64,000 nucleotides of DNA from Sphingobium lactosutens (lineage in GTDB: Bacteria; Pseudomonadota; Alphaproteobacteria; Sphingomonadales; Sphingomonadaceae). Below, in pieces: positions 8,341 to 16,199 of the stretch. The position numbers and the translations under genes were made by a program. A model generated the notes under the pieces. That model saw nothing but the letters and a program-made list of their open reading frames with translations, had not been told where the DNA came from and did not search any database. Every line of letters starts with the position of its first letter. Position 1 is the stretch's first letter. The stretch spans positions 81,001-145,000 of the forward strand of contig NZ_QJQX01000031.1 in NCBI RefSeq assembly GCF_013393185.1, read 5' to 3'.

Positions 8341-9342
8341 TTACGCGAACAGCCTGTCGCGGATCTGGCCCAGATCTTCCTCGGGGCGCGCGCCCCAGTG
8401 CGAGATCACCTCGGCTGCCGCGGCGGCGCCCAGCGCCAGCGCATCCTCGACGCTGCGACCATCGATATGGGCGGCGAGGAAACCCGACGCGAACAGGTCG
8501 CCAGCGCCGGTCGTGTCGATGATCTGCGACACCGGCGCGGCGGGCGCTTCATGGCGCACGCCGTCGACGATGGCGACCGCGCCCTTTTCGCTGCGGGTCG
8601 ACACCAGCACCGGCACCTTGTCGGCGAAACGGGCCAGCGCGGCGTCGAAATCATCGACTTGCGCCAGCGACTGGATCTCGCCCTCGTTCGAAAAGAGAAT
8701 GTCGATCAGCCCCTGGTCGATCAGGTCGATGAAGTCGGCGCGATGCCGGTCGATCACGAAATTGTCCGACAGGGTGAAGGCGACCTTGCGGCCCGCGCCG
8801 CGCGCGGCGTCGATCGCCGCCCGCATCGCCGCGCGGGGCTGCTCGGGATCCCAGAGATAGCCTTCGAGATAGAGGATCTTGGCTGACCGGATCAGGTCGA
8901 AATCGACCGCCGCTTCGGGCAGAAACTGCGAGGCGCCGAGGAAGGTGTTCATCGTGCGCTGCGCGTCGGGCGTCACCAGTATGAGGCAGCGCGCGGTCGG
9001 CACTTCGCCATGCATGACCGGCGTGTCGAAACGGATGCCGAGCGCCCGCACGTCATGCGCGAACACCGCGCCGAGCTGGTCCTCATTGACCTGGCCGATG
9101 AAGCCGCACTTCTTGCCCAGCGCGGCAAGGCCGGCCAGCGTGTTGGCGGCCGATCCGCCGCTGATTTCCTTGGCCTGCGGCATGTCGGCATAGAGGGTTT
9201 CGGCCATGGCGGCGTCGATCAGCTGCATGCCGCCCTTGGTCAGCGCATGTTCGGCGAGGAAGCCATCGTCGCTGCGGGCGAGAACGTCGACGATCGCATT
9301 GCCGATCGCGACGACATCAAGCGTGGGAGCAGTGGCGGTCAC
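8341..9342 (-). CDS. PfkB-family kinase, adenosine kinase-like
   Basis: A 333-residue ribokinase-fold sugar/nucleoside kinase. The N-terminal VVAIGNAIVDVLA, the GGSAANTLAGLA stretch near residue 61 and the C-terminal anion hole and catalytic base DTTGAGDLFASGFL are diagnostic of PfkB enzymes. The pattern matches the alphaproteobacterial adenosine kinase group, which phosphorylates adenosine to AMP, but a sugar kinase cannot be excluded by eye. Translation appears to start at GTG (complement of CAC at 9340-9342), the only start that retains the first beta strand. It is monocistronic and divergent from the EI24 gene. Confidence 0.85.
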   Translation of the reverse strand: MTATAPTLDVVAIGNAIVDVLARSDDGFLAEHALTKGGMQLIDAAMAETLYADMPQAKEISGGSAANTLAGLAALGKKCGFIGQVNEDQLGAVFAHDVRALGIRFDTPVMHGEVPTARCLILVTPDAQRTMNTFLGASQFLPEAAVDFDLIRSAKILYLEGYLWDPEQPRAAMRAAIDAARGAGRKVAFTLSDNFVIDRHRADFIDLIDQGLIDILFSNEGEIQSLAQVDDFDAALARFADKVPVLVSTRSEKGAVAIVDGVRHEAPAAPVSQIIDTTGAGDLFASGFLAAHIDGRSVEDALALGAAAAAEVISHWGARPEEDLGQIRDRLFA

Positions 9343-9454
9343 GCAATATCCTTGTCTTGTGGTGGAAATAAAATTTCACGGGCTTTACCGGGCCTGCGCC
9401 CCCCATGCAACGGCACTCATTGACGGAGCGCCGACGCAAGAGGATAGCGGACCC

Positions 9455-10126
9455 ATGGTCCTGACCGCCGCCCTGCGCGCTTTCCCCTCCATCTTCCACG
9501 GCGCTGCGCTGCGTCTGATGATGAAGACGCTGATCCTGACCTTGCTGCTGTTCGGCCTGCTGGCCGCTGCGCTCTGGGCCGGATTTCATGCGCTGCGGCT
9601 GCATTGGGGCTGGGGTACGAACGGCGTGTGGGGCGGTCTTGGCGAAGCGACCGCGACCGTGCTGGTGATGGTCGCGGCGGGCTGGCTGCTGTTCCGCGCC
9701 ACCGCCATGGCGGTGATGGGCCTGTTCGCCGACGATATTATCGAGGTGGTCGAGCGCGACGATTATCCCCAGGTTGCGGCCCGGCCGGTCGGCTGGGCGC
9801 GCAGCCTGCGTTTCGCTTGTCGCTCGCTCCTGCGGACGATCGGCTGGAACCTGGTCGCGCTGCCCGCCTATGTGCTGCTGCTGGTGACGGGCGTGGGGAC
9901 GGTCGGGCTGTTCCTGGCATTGAACGCCTATCTGCTCGGCCGCGACATGGCCGACATGGTCGAGCCGCGTCATCCCGCCCTGCCGCCCATGGCGCGCGGC
10001 AGCCGGTGGCTCATGGGCCTCGTTTCGGCGATTCTCTTCCTGGTGCCGGTCGCCAACCTGCTTGCACCGATCTTCAGCGCGGCTATGGCGGTCCACATGC
10101 TGCTCGGACGAAAGACGAAATCATGA
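9455..10126 (+). CDS. EI24 domain (CysZ-like) membrane protein
   Basis: A 223-residue inner-membrane protein with about four to six hydrophobic segments and the long paired helices seen in EI24/CysZ proteins. The end GSRWLMGLVSAILFLVPVANLLAPIFSAAMAVHM, seen in two parts around residues 180-215, is the recognisable family tail. CysZ proteins transport sulfate, but many alphaproteobacterial EI24 proteins have no known substrate, and no sulfur genes are nearby. The ATG at 9455 starts a normal EI24 N-terminus; upstream in-frame codons overlap the divergent kinase gene. Its stop overlaps the start of the following lipoprotein. Confidence 0.82.
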   Translation: MVLTAALRAFPSIFHGAALRLMMKTLILTLLLFGLLAAALWAGFHALRLHWGWGTNGVWGGLGEATATVLVMVAAGWLLFRATAMAVMGLFADDIIEVVERDDYPQVAARPVGWARSLRFACRSLLRTIGWNLVALPAYVLLLVTGVGTVGLFLALNAYLLGRDMADMVEPRHPALPPMARGSRWLMGLVSAILFLVPVANLLAPIFSAAMAVHMLLGRKTKS

Positions 10127-10497
10127 AGACCCTCCGTTCGGGCCTGGCCTCGCTCCTCGCCCTGCCTCTGGCGGCGTGCGGGAGCGCGATCGTGCCCCCG
10201 CCACAGGCCCAGATCCAGCCGCCGCCCGGCCCGCCGGCCAGCGCCTTCACCAGGCCCGGCCCGTTGATGGGATCGGATGCGCGCAAGCTGACCCAGATGT
10301 TCGGCACCCCGCGGCTCGACATTCGCGAGACGACCGTGCGCAAGCTGCAATTCGCCAATGGCCGCTGCGTGCTCGACGCCTATCTCTACGCCCCGGCGCG
10401 TGGCAAGGAGCCGGTGGTCACGCATGTGGATGCCCGGTCGCCATCGGGAACGGATGTCGATCCGGCGGCGTGTGCGAGCGCGTTGCAGGCGAAATAG
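10123..10497 (+). CDS. Small lipoprotein, function unknown
   Basis: A 124-residue protein with a lipoprotein signal peptide: a basic start MKTLRSG, a hydrophobic core and a lipobox LAAC, with lipidation expected at the Cys near residue 19. A proline-rich linker follows, then a compact domain with KLTQMFGTPRLDIRE and a single later Cys pair (RCVLDAYLY and a Cys near the end) that could form a disulfide. The domain resembles small outer-membrane lipoproteins of the SmpA/OmlA type in feel, but I cannot assign it. Its ATG overlaps the EI24 stop by 4 bases, so the two are coupled. The transcript runs directly into the structured repeat at 10499. Confidence 0.75.
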   Translation: MKTLRSGLASLLALPLAACGSAIVPPPQAQIQPPPGPPASAFTRPGPLMGSDARKLTQMFGTPRLDIRETTVRKLQFANGRCVLDAYLYAPARGKEPVVTHVDARSPSGTDVDPAACASALQAK

Positions 10498-10498
10498 G

Positions 10499-10786
10499 CC
10501 GACCGGCAAGGTCACGGGTCCGAAGTTCACAGCGTCGCAGAGCTTTTTCCTGACGCATTTCGTGGGTTTTTCGGCAGGCATGCGCCGCCGACGCGTCGCC
10601 CACGCGCCTGTGACGCGCCCCTCGCGCGTCTGCAGGGTCACGTCGACGCGCCTGTCGCGCGCCGGTGACGCGTCAGCCGGGTCACGGGCGCGCGTCGCCA
10701 TGGTCATCATGACCGGGGGAAGAGCGTGCTGATCCATCGGACAGGATAGATCAGAGGAAATCCTACATTGGAAGAGGAATAGGATC
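10499..10786 (-). repeat. ~300 bp structured intergenic repeat, copy B
   Basis: Reverse-complement relative of 929-1228, with the same block order: a TTCCAATGTAGGATTT end, a hairpin at 10730-10753, a GCGCGTCAC/GACGCGTC-rich middle, and GTGAACTTCGGACCCGTGACC at the other end. It follows the lipoprotein stop by one base. Seen from the adjoining protein gene, both copies are entered from the same end (GGTCAC...AGTTCAC first), so the element behaves like a conserved 3'-flanking module. The reading frame VNFGPVTLPVG is kept but runs into the antisense of the lipoprotein gene. Confidence 0.75.
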
Positions 10787-10890
10787 AGGGCGGCATGAGT
10801 GTCGGCAAGACCGCTGTCAGCCTTCTTTTCCTCCCCCCTCTCCGCGCCTCCGCGCCTCCGCGTGATTTATTGTTCGCGCGGAGACGCGGA

Positions 10891-10922
10891 GAAGGCGGAG
10901 AAGGCGGAGAAGGCGGAGAAGG
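10891..10922. repeat. Tandem 9-base repeat
   Basis: About 3.5 copies of GAAGGCGGA stand end to end. A CTCCGCGCCTCCGCGC stretch 40-50 bases upstream (about 10841-10861) is partly complementary to them and could form a hairpin. This is slippage-prone DNA in a stretch without genes (10787-11157). Confidence 0.7.
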
Positions 10923-10972
10923 AAAAAGAGGAAACAGATTGGCAGAAGGGGGGCGGAAGGTGCTTTTATACC

Positions 10973-11060
10973 GTCTTCCCCGCGGAGGCGGGGATCCATC
11001 TCCCCATCGTGGCTCTCGATGCAAGGTTAGGAGATGGGTTCCCGCCTTCGCGGGAATGAC
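10973..11060. repeat. REP doublet (REPIN-like)
   Basis: Two inverted 30-base REP units, 10973-11002 and 11031-11060, are separated by 28 bases. The right unit differs by one base from the REP at 22681-22710, and the left unit is more diverged. Paired inverted REPs of this form are the mobile REPIN arrangement described in other bacteria. No gene is seen in 10787-11157. Confidence 0.75.
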
Positions 11061-11157
11061 GAATTTGGGTGGGTAGCGGACTGTCCGCTTCAGGTGGACA
11101 TCTATATTTTAGCTGACATACGATGGCCTAGGTGTCGATAGGAATGGCTCTCCATCA

Positions 11158-11478
11158 ATGATTGATCCGCAGGAACTGTTCGATCGCGTGAAGCAGCTTT
11201 GGCCAGCCGAAGTCTCTATTCTGGAAAACGAACAGAATGACATCTACTGGTCGTTAGAAAAGCGGTTGGGAGACGACGATTGGATGCAGGTTGCTGCATG
11301 GTCATTTCATCAGGCGCTCGAAAAATGTGCAAAGGAGGCTTTCGCTCAAGGCAAAGAAGTCCTGCTCACGTCATCAGTCACCGTAGATGATTTCGACGCG
11401 AATGTGAGGAAAAACCTGAAACATGAAAGCTGGTCAGCAGACAAGCCGCTCTATGGCAGCTTAGGATTAAAACATTAG
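11158..11478 (+). CDS. Hypothetical protein
   Basis: A 106-residue acidic, soluble protein that I do not recognise. It is rich in Trp, Glu and Asp (EKRLGDDDWMQVAAWSF) and has no signal peptide, membrane segment or metal motif. Base composition is clearly lower in GC than the flanking genes and codon choice is unlike its neighbours, consistent with acquisition. It sits alone between the REP doublet and gltX, which is convergent with it and ends 25 bases away. Length, a clean ATG and a full-length open frame support it being a gene, but only moderately. Confidence 0.6.
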   Translation: MIDPQELFDRVKQLWPAEVSILENEQNDIYWSLEKRLGDDDWMQVAAWSFHQALEKCAKEAFAQGKEVLLTSSVTVDDFDANVRKNLKHESWSADKPLYGSLGLKH

Positions 11479-11503
11479 GTCTGGCTTTGGTCGCTTTCGA
11501 CCG

Positions 11504-12832
11504 TCAGGATGAGAGCCGCGCCAACGCTTCCTCCCGGCCGATCAGCGGCAGCAGTTGCGCCATATCGGGGCCGTGGTCCATGCCCGTCAGCGCGCGGCGC
11601 AGGGGGAGGAAGAGCGTCTTGCCCTTGCGGCCAGTCTCCTCCTTGAGCGCGCCGGTCAGCGTGCGCCAGATATCGGCGTCGAAGGGCGCGTCCGACAGGA
11701 GGCGATGGGCGGCGGCGAGGAATTCGCGATCTTCCGCCGCCGCTTCCGGCGCATCGATCGGGCCGGTAACGATGCGCCACCAGTCGGCCGCGCCGGCGAC
11801 CGTCTCCAGATTGGGGCGGATGGCGTTCCAGGCGGCGGCATCCATGCCCGCGGGCAGGCGATCGGCCACCGCTTCATAGGGCAGGAGATGCACGATCTTC
11901 TGGTTGAGGGTCGCGAGTTCGCCCTCGTCGAAGCGCGCCGGCGCCCGGCCGAAATGGGCGAAGTCGAAACTGTCGATCAAGGGCTGCGTGTCGGCGAACG
12001 GCTCTACGGACATCGAACTGCCGAGGCGGGCGAGCAGCGAGGCGATGGCGGCCGGCTCCAGCCCGATCTCGCGGAAATGGGCGACGCCGAGCGAGCCGAG
12101 ACGCTTGGACAGCTTGCCCTCGCTGCCGGTCAGCAGCGCCTCATGCGCGAATTGGGGCAGCGGCGCGCCGAGCGCCACGAACATCTGGATCTGGGTCGCG
12201 GTGTTGGACACATGATCCTCGCCGCGCAGCACATGGGTGACGCCCATGTCGACATCGTCGATGATCGAAGGGAGCATGTAGAGCCATGAGCCGTCGGCGC
12301 GGCGGATCACCGGGTCCGAAAGCAGCTTCGGGTCGAAGCGCTGCTCGCCGCGGATCAGGTCGGTCCAGACGATCGGCTGGTCATGGTCCAGCTTGAAGCG
12401 CCAGTGGGGCGTGCGACCTTCGGCTTCGAAGGCGGCGATCTGGTCCGCTGTCAGCGACAGGGCAGCGCGATCATAGACCGGCGGCAGGCCGCGCCCCAAC
12501 AGTATCTTGCGGCGCAGATCCAGTTCCTGGCTCGTTTCATAGGCCGGGTAGACATGGCCGGAGGCTTTCAGCGTCTCGAACCGGGCTTCATACAGGGCGA
12601 AACGGTCGGACTGTTTCTCCTCGCCATCCCAATGGAGGCCGAGCCATTGCAGGTCGGCCTTGATCGATTCCGCATATTCGGGGCGCGACCGCTCCAGATC
12701 GGTATCGTCGAGGCGCAGGAGGAACTTGCCCGCAGACTTGCGCGCCCACAGCCAGTTGTGGAGCGCGGCGCGGATATTGCCGACATGAAGGTGGCCGGTC
12801 GGCGACGGGGCGAAGCGGGTGATGACGGTCAT
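11504..12832 (-). CDS. gltX: Glutamyl-tRNA synthetase
   Basis: A class I aminoacyl-tRNA synthetase of 442 residues. It has the HIGH-type motif in APSPTGHLHVGN, the Rossmann segments RLDDTDLERS and LRGEDHVSNT, and the KMSKS-type loop KLSKR. The C-terminal helical anticodon-binding domain is shorter than in E. coli GltX, as in the second GluRS type common in alphaproteobacteria, some of which charge tRNA-Gln before amidation; which tRNA this copy serves cannot be told here. I start at the ATG giving MTVITRFAPSPTG; ten more upstream residues are possible but lie in an intergenic repeat. Confidence 0.95.
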   Translation of the reverse strand: MTVITRFAPSPTGHLHVGNIRAALHNWLWARKSAGKFLLRLDDTDLERSRPEYAESIKADLQWLGLHWDGEEKQSDRFALYEARFETLKASGHVYPAYETSQELDLRRKILLGRGLPPVYDRAALSLTADQIAAFEAEGRTPHWRFKLDHDQPIVWTDLIRGEQRFDPKLLSDPVIRRADGSWLYMLPSIIDDVDMGVTHVLRGEDHVSNTATQIQMFVALGAPLPQFAHEALLTGSEGKLSKRLGSLGVAHFREIGLEPAAIASLLARLGSSMSVEPFADTQPLIDSFDFAHFGRAPARFDEGELATLNQKIVHLLPYEAVADRLPAGMDAAAWNAIRPNLETVAGAADWWRIVTGPIDAPEAAAEDREFLAAAHRLLSDAPFDADIWRTLTGALKEETGRKGKTLFLPLRRALTGMDHGPDMAQLLPLIGREEALARLSS

Positions 12833-12841
12833 AAATACAAC

Positions 12842-12942
12842 CCGTTCGTCCTGAGCAGCCATTGAGCGAAGTCGAAATGGCGTATCGAAGGATGCTTCGA
12901 TACGGGGCTTCGACAGGCTCAGCCCCTACTCAGCACGAACGG
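12842..12942. repeat. CCGTTCG...CGAACGG inverted-pair element, copy 2
   Basis: A longer variant with the internal TGAGCGAAGTCGAAATGGCG and TATCGAAGGA...TCGATAC segments, ending CTACTCAGCACGAACGG. It shares this interior with copy 5 (30882-31001). It fills the gap between nadE and gltX, with the outer arms inverted. Confidence 0.7.
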
Positions 12943-12954
12943 CCTTTCCACTTA

Positions 12955-14616
12955 TTAAATCGTCCGAAAACCGTTGGTGATCGGATAGCGGCGGTCGCGG
13001 CCGAAATTGCGGATGCCAAGCTTCACGCCCGGCGGCGACTGGCGGCGCTTATATTCGGCGATGTAGAGCAATCGCTCGATCCGGGCGACGGTCTCCTTGT
13101 CGAAACCGCGCTCGACCAGCTTGTCGACCGACAATTCTTCCTCGACCAGCCCGTAGAGGATCGGGTCGAGTATCTCATAGGGCGGCAGGCTGTCGTCGTC
13201 GCGCTGGTTGTCGCGCAGTTCGGCGCTGGGCGGCTTGGTGATGACGCGGTCGGGCATGACCGGACCGGCCGGGCCGAACCCTTCACCCAGCGACGGGACA
13301 TTCGCGTTCCGCCAGCGGCACAGGTCGAACACCGTCGTCTTGTAGGCGTCCTTCAGCACCGAATAGCCGCCCGCCATGTCGCCATAGATGGTCGCATAGC
13401 CGACCGACATCTCGCTCTTGTTGCCGGTGGTGAGCAGCATGTGGCCGAACTTGTTGGACAGGCCCATCAAGGTCACGCCGCGGATGCGCGACTGGATATT
13501 CTCTTCGGTCAGGTCGCGGCTGCGACCTTCGAACGTCGGGGCCAGCATCGTATCGAAGGCGGCGACGGCCGGCTCGATCGGGATGGTGTCGTAGCGGACG
13601 CCGAGCAGGCGCGCGCATTCGACCGCATCGTCCAGGCTCTCCTGCGACGTGAAGCGCGAGGGCATCATCACGCACCAGACGCGATCGGCGCCCAGCGCAT
13701 CGACGGCGACGGCGGCGGACAGGGCGGAATCGATACCGCCCGACAGGCCCAGCACCACGCCGGGGAAGCGGTTGCGGTTCACATAGTCGCGCAGGCCCAG
13801 CACCATCGCATTATAGATGTCGGCCGGACGCGGATCGAGGTCATGCTTCTCGCCGGGCAGGCAGACCCACTGGCCGTCCCATTTCTCCCATGTGGTGAGC
13901 GTCAGCGCCTCTTCCCAGTCGGGCATCTGGTGCGCGATGCCGAGGTCGCCGTTCATGACGAAGGAGGCGCCGTCGAACACCAGCTCGTCCTGCCCGCCAA
14001 CGCGATTGAGATAGACGAGCGGCAGGCCGGTTTCGCGCACGCGGGTGCCCGCGACGGCATTCAGGCGGCGATCGTCCTTGTCGACCTCGAACGGGCTGCC
14101 ATTGGGGCTGATCAGGATTTCCGCGCCCTCGCTGCGCAGATGCGCGGTGACGAAGGGGAACCAGATATCCTCGCAGATCGGCACGCCGATCTTCACGCCG
14201 CGAAAGTCGATCGGCGCGGGCAGAGGGCCGGGGGCGAACAGGCGCTTTTCATCGAACGTGCCATAATTGGGCAGCTCGCGCTTCTGGCGGATCGCCGTCA
14301 CCGCGCCATTGTCGATCAGCGCGACGACGTTGAACAGGACTCCCTGCGAGGCGACGACGGTGCCCACCAGCATCGCCGGACCGCCATCGGCGCTTTCCTG
14401 CGCCAGCCGGTCGAGCTGATAATTGGCCTGGTCGACCAGCGCGGGCTTGAGCACCAGATCCTCGGGCGGATAGCCGATCAGCTGGAGTTCGGGATAGACG
14501 ATGAGGTCCGCGCCCTTCGCCCGCGCGCGCCATTCGAGCATGGCGTCGGCATTGGCCTTGAGGTCGCCCACGGACTGGGTCATCTGCGCAAGCGCGATCA
14601 CGAGTTTGTCGGTCAT
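12955..14616 (-). CDS. nadE: Glutamine-dependent NAD+ synthetase
   Basis: A 553-residue two-domain enzyme. The N-terminal nitrilase-type amidase (residues 1 to about 260) carries Glu43 in VYPELQLIGYP, a Lys in the LPNYGTFDEKRLF region and the nucleophilic Cys in VPICEDIW, and releases ammonia from glutamine. The C-terminal ATP-pyrophosphatase domain has the PP-loop LGLSGGIDSALSA and amidates nicotinic acid adenine dinucleotide to NAD+. Length and order match the fused bacterial form. It is separate from gltX (a repeat lies between) and divergent from prs across a 224-base region holding a strong hairpin. Confidence 0.96.
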   Translation of the reverse strand: MTDKLVIALAQMTQSVGDLKANADAMLEWRARAKGADLIVYPELQLIGYPPEDLVLKPALVDQANYQLDRLAQESADGGPAMLVGTVVASQGVLFNVVALIDNGAVTAIRQKRELPNYGTFDEKRLFAPGPLPAPIDFRGVKIGVPICEDIWFPFVTAHLRSEGAEILISPNGSPFEVDKDDRRLNAVAGTRVRETGLPLVYLNRVGGQDELVFDGASFVMNGDLGIAHQMPDWEEALTLTTWEKWDGQWVCLPGEKHDLDPRPADIYNAMVLGLRDYVNRNRFPGVVLGLSGGIDSALSAAVAVDALGADRVWCVMMPSRFTSQESLDDAVECARLLGVRYDTIPIEPAVAAFDTMLAPTFEGRSRDLTEENIQSRIRGVTLMGLSNKFGHMLLTTGNKSEMSVGYATIYGDMAGGYSVLKDAYKTTVFDLCRWRNANVPSLGEGFGPAGPVMPDRVITKPPSAELRDNQRDDDSLPPYEILDPILYGLVEEELSVDKLVERGFDKETVARIERLLYIAEYKRRQSPPGVKLGIRNFGRDRRYPITNGFRTI

Positions 14617-14628
14617 AGTCCGGCCCCT

Positions 14629-14664
14629 AGAGCATTTTCGCTGCTTGCGAAAATGCTCTGTTTT
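14629..14664. repeat. 13-bp hairpin followed by T-run in the nadE/prs intergenic region
   Basis: Arms AGAGCATTTTCGC (14629-14641) and its exact inverse (14647-14659) enclose a 5-base loop and are followed by GTTTTT. The shape is that of an intrinsic terminator pointing toward prs, yet it sits between two divergent starts. It may be an intergenic repeat, or an attenuator for transcripts entering prs. The AGAGCATTTTCG core is seen in many alphaproteobacterial spacers. Confidence 0.5.
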
Positions 14665-14840
14665 TCAATGCCGCATTTTCGAACCGAACGCCCGCTTCGC
14701 GCACGTTCTGAAAATGCTTGGTCCATATTTGTCGCAGGGCGCAAAAGCGCCTTTCCACATCGGACATGCGCCGCTAAAGGGGCCGCGTTTCGCGCATCGT
14801 CATCAATTCGTCACGCCAATCAGTTTGGGGGGTTTTCGCC

Positions 14841-15776
14841 ATGAAACTCATGACCGGCAATTCGAACAAGCCGCTTGCGGCCGCCATCGCCGACTATATC
14901 GAAATCCCCCTGACCGACGCCAGCGTCCGTCGCTTCGCCGACGAAGAGGTTTTCGTTGAAATTCATGAGAATGTCCGTGGCGAGGACGTGTTCGTGATCC
15001 AGTCGACGGCCTATCCGACCAACGACAATCTGATGGAATTGCTGATCATGATCGATGCGCTGAAGCGCGCGTCAGCCAAGCGAATCACCGCCGTCGTCCC
15101 CTATTTCGGTTATGCCCGTCAGGACCGGAAGCCCGGCCCGCGCACGCCGATCTCGGCCAAGCTGGTCGCCAACCTGATCACCACCGCCGGCGCCGACCGC
15201 GTCCTGTCCGTCGATCTGCATGCCGGTCAGATCCAGGGCTTCTTCGACATTCCGACCGACAATCTTTTCGGCGCACCGGTGATGTCGGCCGATATCCAGG
15301 CCCGCTTCGGCGACAAGAACATCATGGTCGTGTCGCCCGACGTCGGCGGTGTGGTGCGCGCCCGTGCGCTGGCCAAGCGGCTCGACAACGCCCCGCTCGC
15401 CATCGTCGACAAGCGTCGCGAGCGCGCGGGCGAGTCGGAAGTGATGAACATCATCGGCGACGTGAAGGGCCGTTTCTGCATCCTGATCGACGATATCGTC
15501 GATTCGGCCGGCACGCTCTGCAACGCCGCCGCCGCGCTCAAGGCCGCGGGCGCCGAGGACGTGATCGCCTATGTCAGCCATGGCGTGCTGTCGGGCGGCG
15601 CAGTCGCGCGCGTCGAGGCATCGGAACTGCTGGAACTGGTCATCACCGACTCGATCCAGGGCACCGATGCCGTGAACGGCGCCCAGCGCATCCGTCACCT
15701 GCCCATCGCCCCGCTGCTGGGCGAAGCGATCAAGCGCATCGCGGACGAGAGTTCGGTGTCCAGCCTGTTTGACTGA
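14841..15776 (+). CDS. prs: Ribose-phosphate pyrophosphokinase (PRPP synthetase)
   Basis: A 311-residue class I PRPP synthetase making 5-phosphoribosyl-1-pyrophosphate for nucleotide, His, Trp and NAD synthesis. It shows [19 protein letters not shown], the flexible loop [15 protein letters not shown], the [12 protein letters not shown] metal segment and the PRPP loop [12 protein letters not shown]. It ends SVSSLFD at a TGA, then 75 bases later the same last seven codons reappear in frame, followed by TAA (see the duplication at 15752-15844). Read-through of the TGA would add 25 codons ending in the same residues. The first stop gives the normal family length. Confidence 0.96.
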   Translation: MKLMTGNSNKPLAAAIADYIEIPLTDASVRRFADEEVFVEIHENVRGEDVFVIQSTAYPTNDNLMELLIMIDALKRASAKRITAVVPYFGYARQDRKPGPRTPISAKLVANLITTAGADRVLSVDLHAGQIQGFFDIPTDNLFGAPVMSADIQARFGDKNIMVVSPDVGGVVRARALAKRLDNAPLAIVDKRRERAGESEVMNIIGDVKGRFCILIDDIVDSAGTLCNAAAALKAAGAEDVIAYVSHGVLSGGAVARVEASELLELVITDSIQGTDAVNGAQRIRHLPIAPLLGEAIKRIADESSVSSLFD

Positions 15777-15844
15777 CAAGGAAAACAGGCTGGCGGACGA
15801 TCCGGGGGATCGTCCGGCCGAACTCTTTCGGTGTCCAGCCTGTT
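15752..15844. repeat. 75-bp insertion/duplication at the 3' end of prs
   Basis: The 18-base string TTCGGTGTCCAGCCTGTT occurs at 15752-15769 and again at 15827-15844, a shift of 75 bases (25 codons, frame kept). Between them lie AACAGGCTGG, the inverse of the repeated CCAGCCTGTT, and a nested perfect hairpin CGGACGATCC/GGATCGTCCG. The structure is compatible with a small palindromic element that duplicated the end of prs when it inserted. Confidence 0.75.
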
Positions 15845-15879
15845 CGACTAAGATCGGATCAGATCGAAAAAATCATGCA

Positions 15880-15909
15880 GCCGCCGGGAAGCCGGCGGCT
15901 TTTCTTTTT
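15880..15909 (+). terminator. Intrinsic terminator of prs
   Basis: An 8-bp GC-rich stem (15880-15887 with 15892-15899) and 4-base loop are followed by TTTTCTTTTT. It lies after the duplicated prs end and faces the convergent small membrane protein gene. Confidence 0.9.
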
Positions 15910-15913
15910 GCGC

Positions 15914-16150
15914 TCAATGCGCCGGGAACAGGATCAGCGGCAGGGCGAAGACCAGCGCCAGCCCCGCCGTGATGCGCTGGCCGCGCGACACGCCCAGCGG
16001 CAGGTCGCGCCAGATCATCGGGCAGGCGAGCAGCGCGAAGACGATGAGGATGTTGGAGATCGTCATCGATCCGCCGATCGGCAGATCCTGCCGCAGCGCA
16101 AGGCCCGCAAGCAGGCAGATGAAGCTCAATATCCAGCCGAGCAGCGCCAT
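15914..16150 (-). CDS. Small membrane protein, function unknown
   Basis: A 78-residue hydrophobic protein with about three predicted helices (residues roughly 2-18, 29-45 and 57-76), a conserved-looking CPMIWRDLPLG turn and a short histidine-ended tail. It has no known domain that I can name. It is convergent with prs, whose terminator ends a few bases away, and lies 49 bases downstream of the VOC gene on the same strand, so it may be cotranscribed with it. The start is the first ATG that gives an N-terminal helix. Confidence 0.6.
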   Translation of the reverse strand: MALLGWILSFICLLAGLALRQDLPIGGSMTISNILIVFALLACPMIWRDLPLGVSRGQRITAGLALVFALPLILFPAH

Positions 16151-16199
16151 GACCCTTCCTTTCCAAGTCGGAGGCTAGAACGGCCGGGTTTCGAAAGGC

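Noticed and set aside
10888..10925. CRISPR array
   Set aside because: The units are 9 bases in direct tandem with no spacers, and there are no cas genes.
10787..11059. Several overlapping small frames with EGGEGGEGG or KAEKAEKAE
   Set aside because: They are translations of 9-base tandem repeats and REPs, with no start context or conservation evidence.
12862..14844. 660-residue open frame on the plus strand opposite nadE
   Set aside because: It is a GC-rich shadow of a clearly coding gene, with a His/Arg/Ala-biased sequence and no domains.
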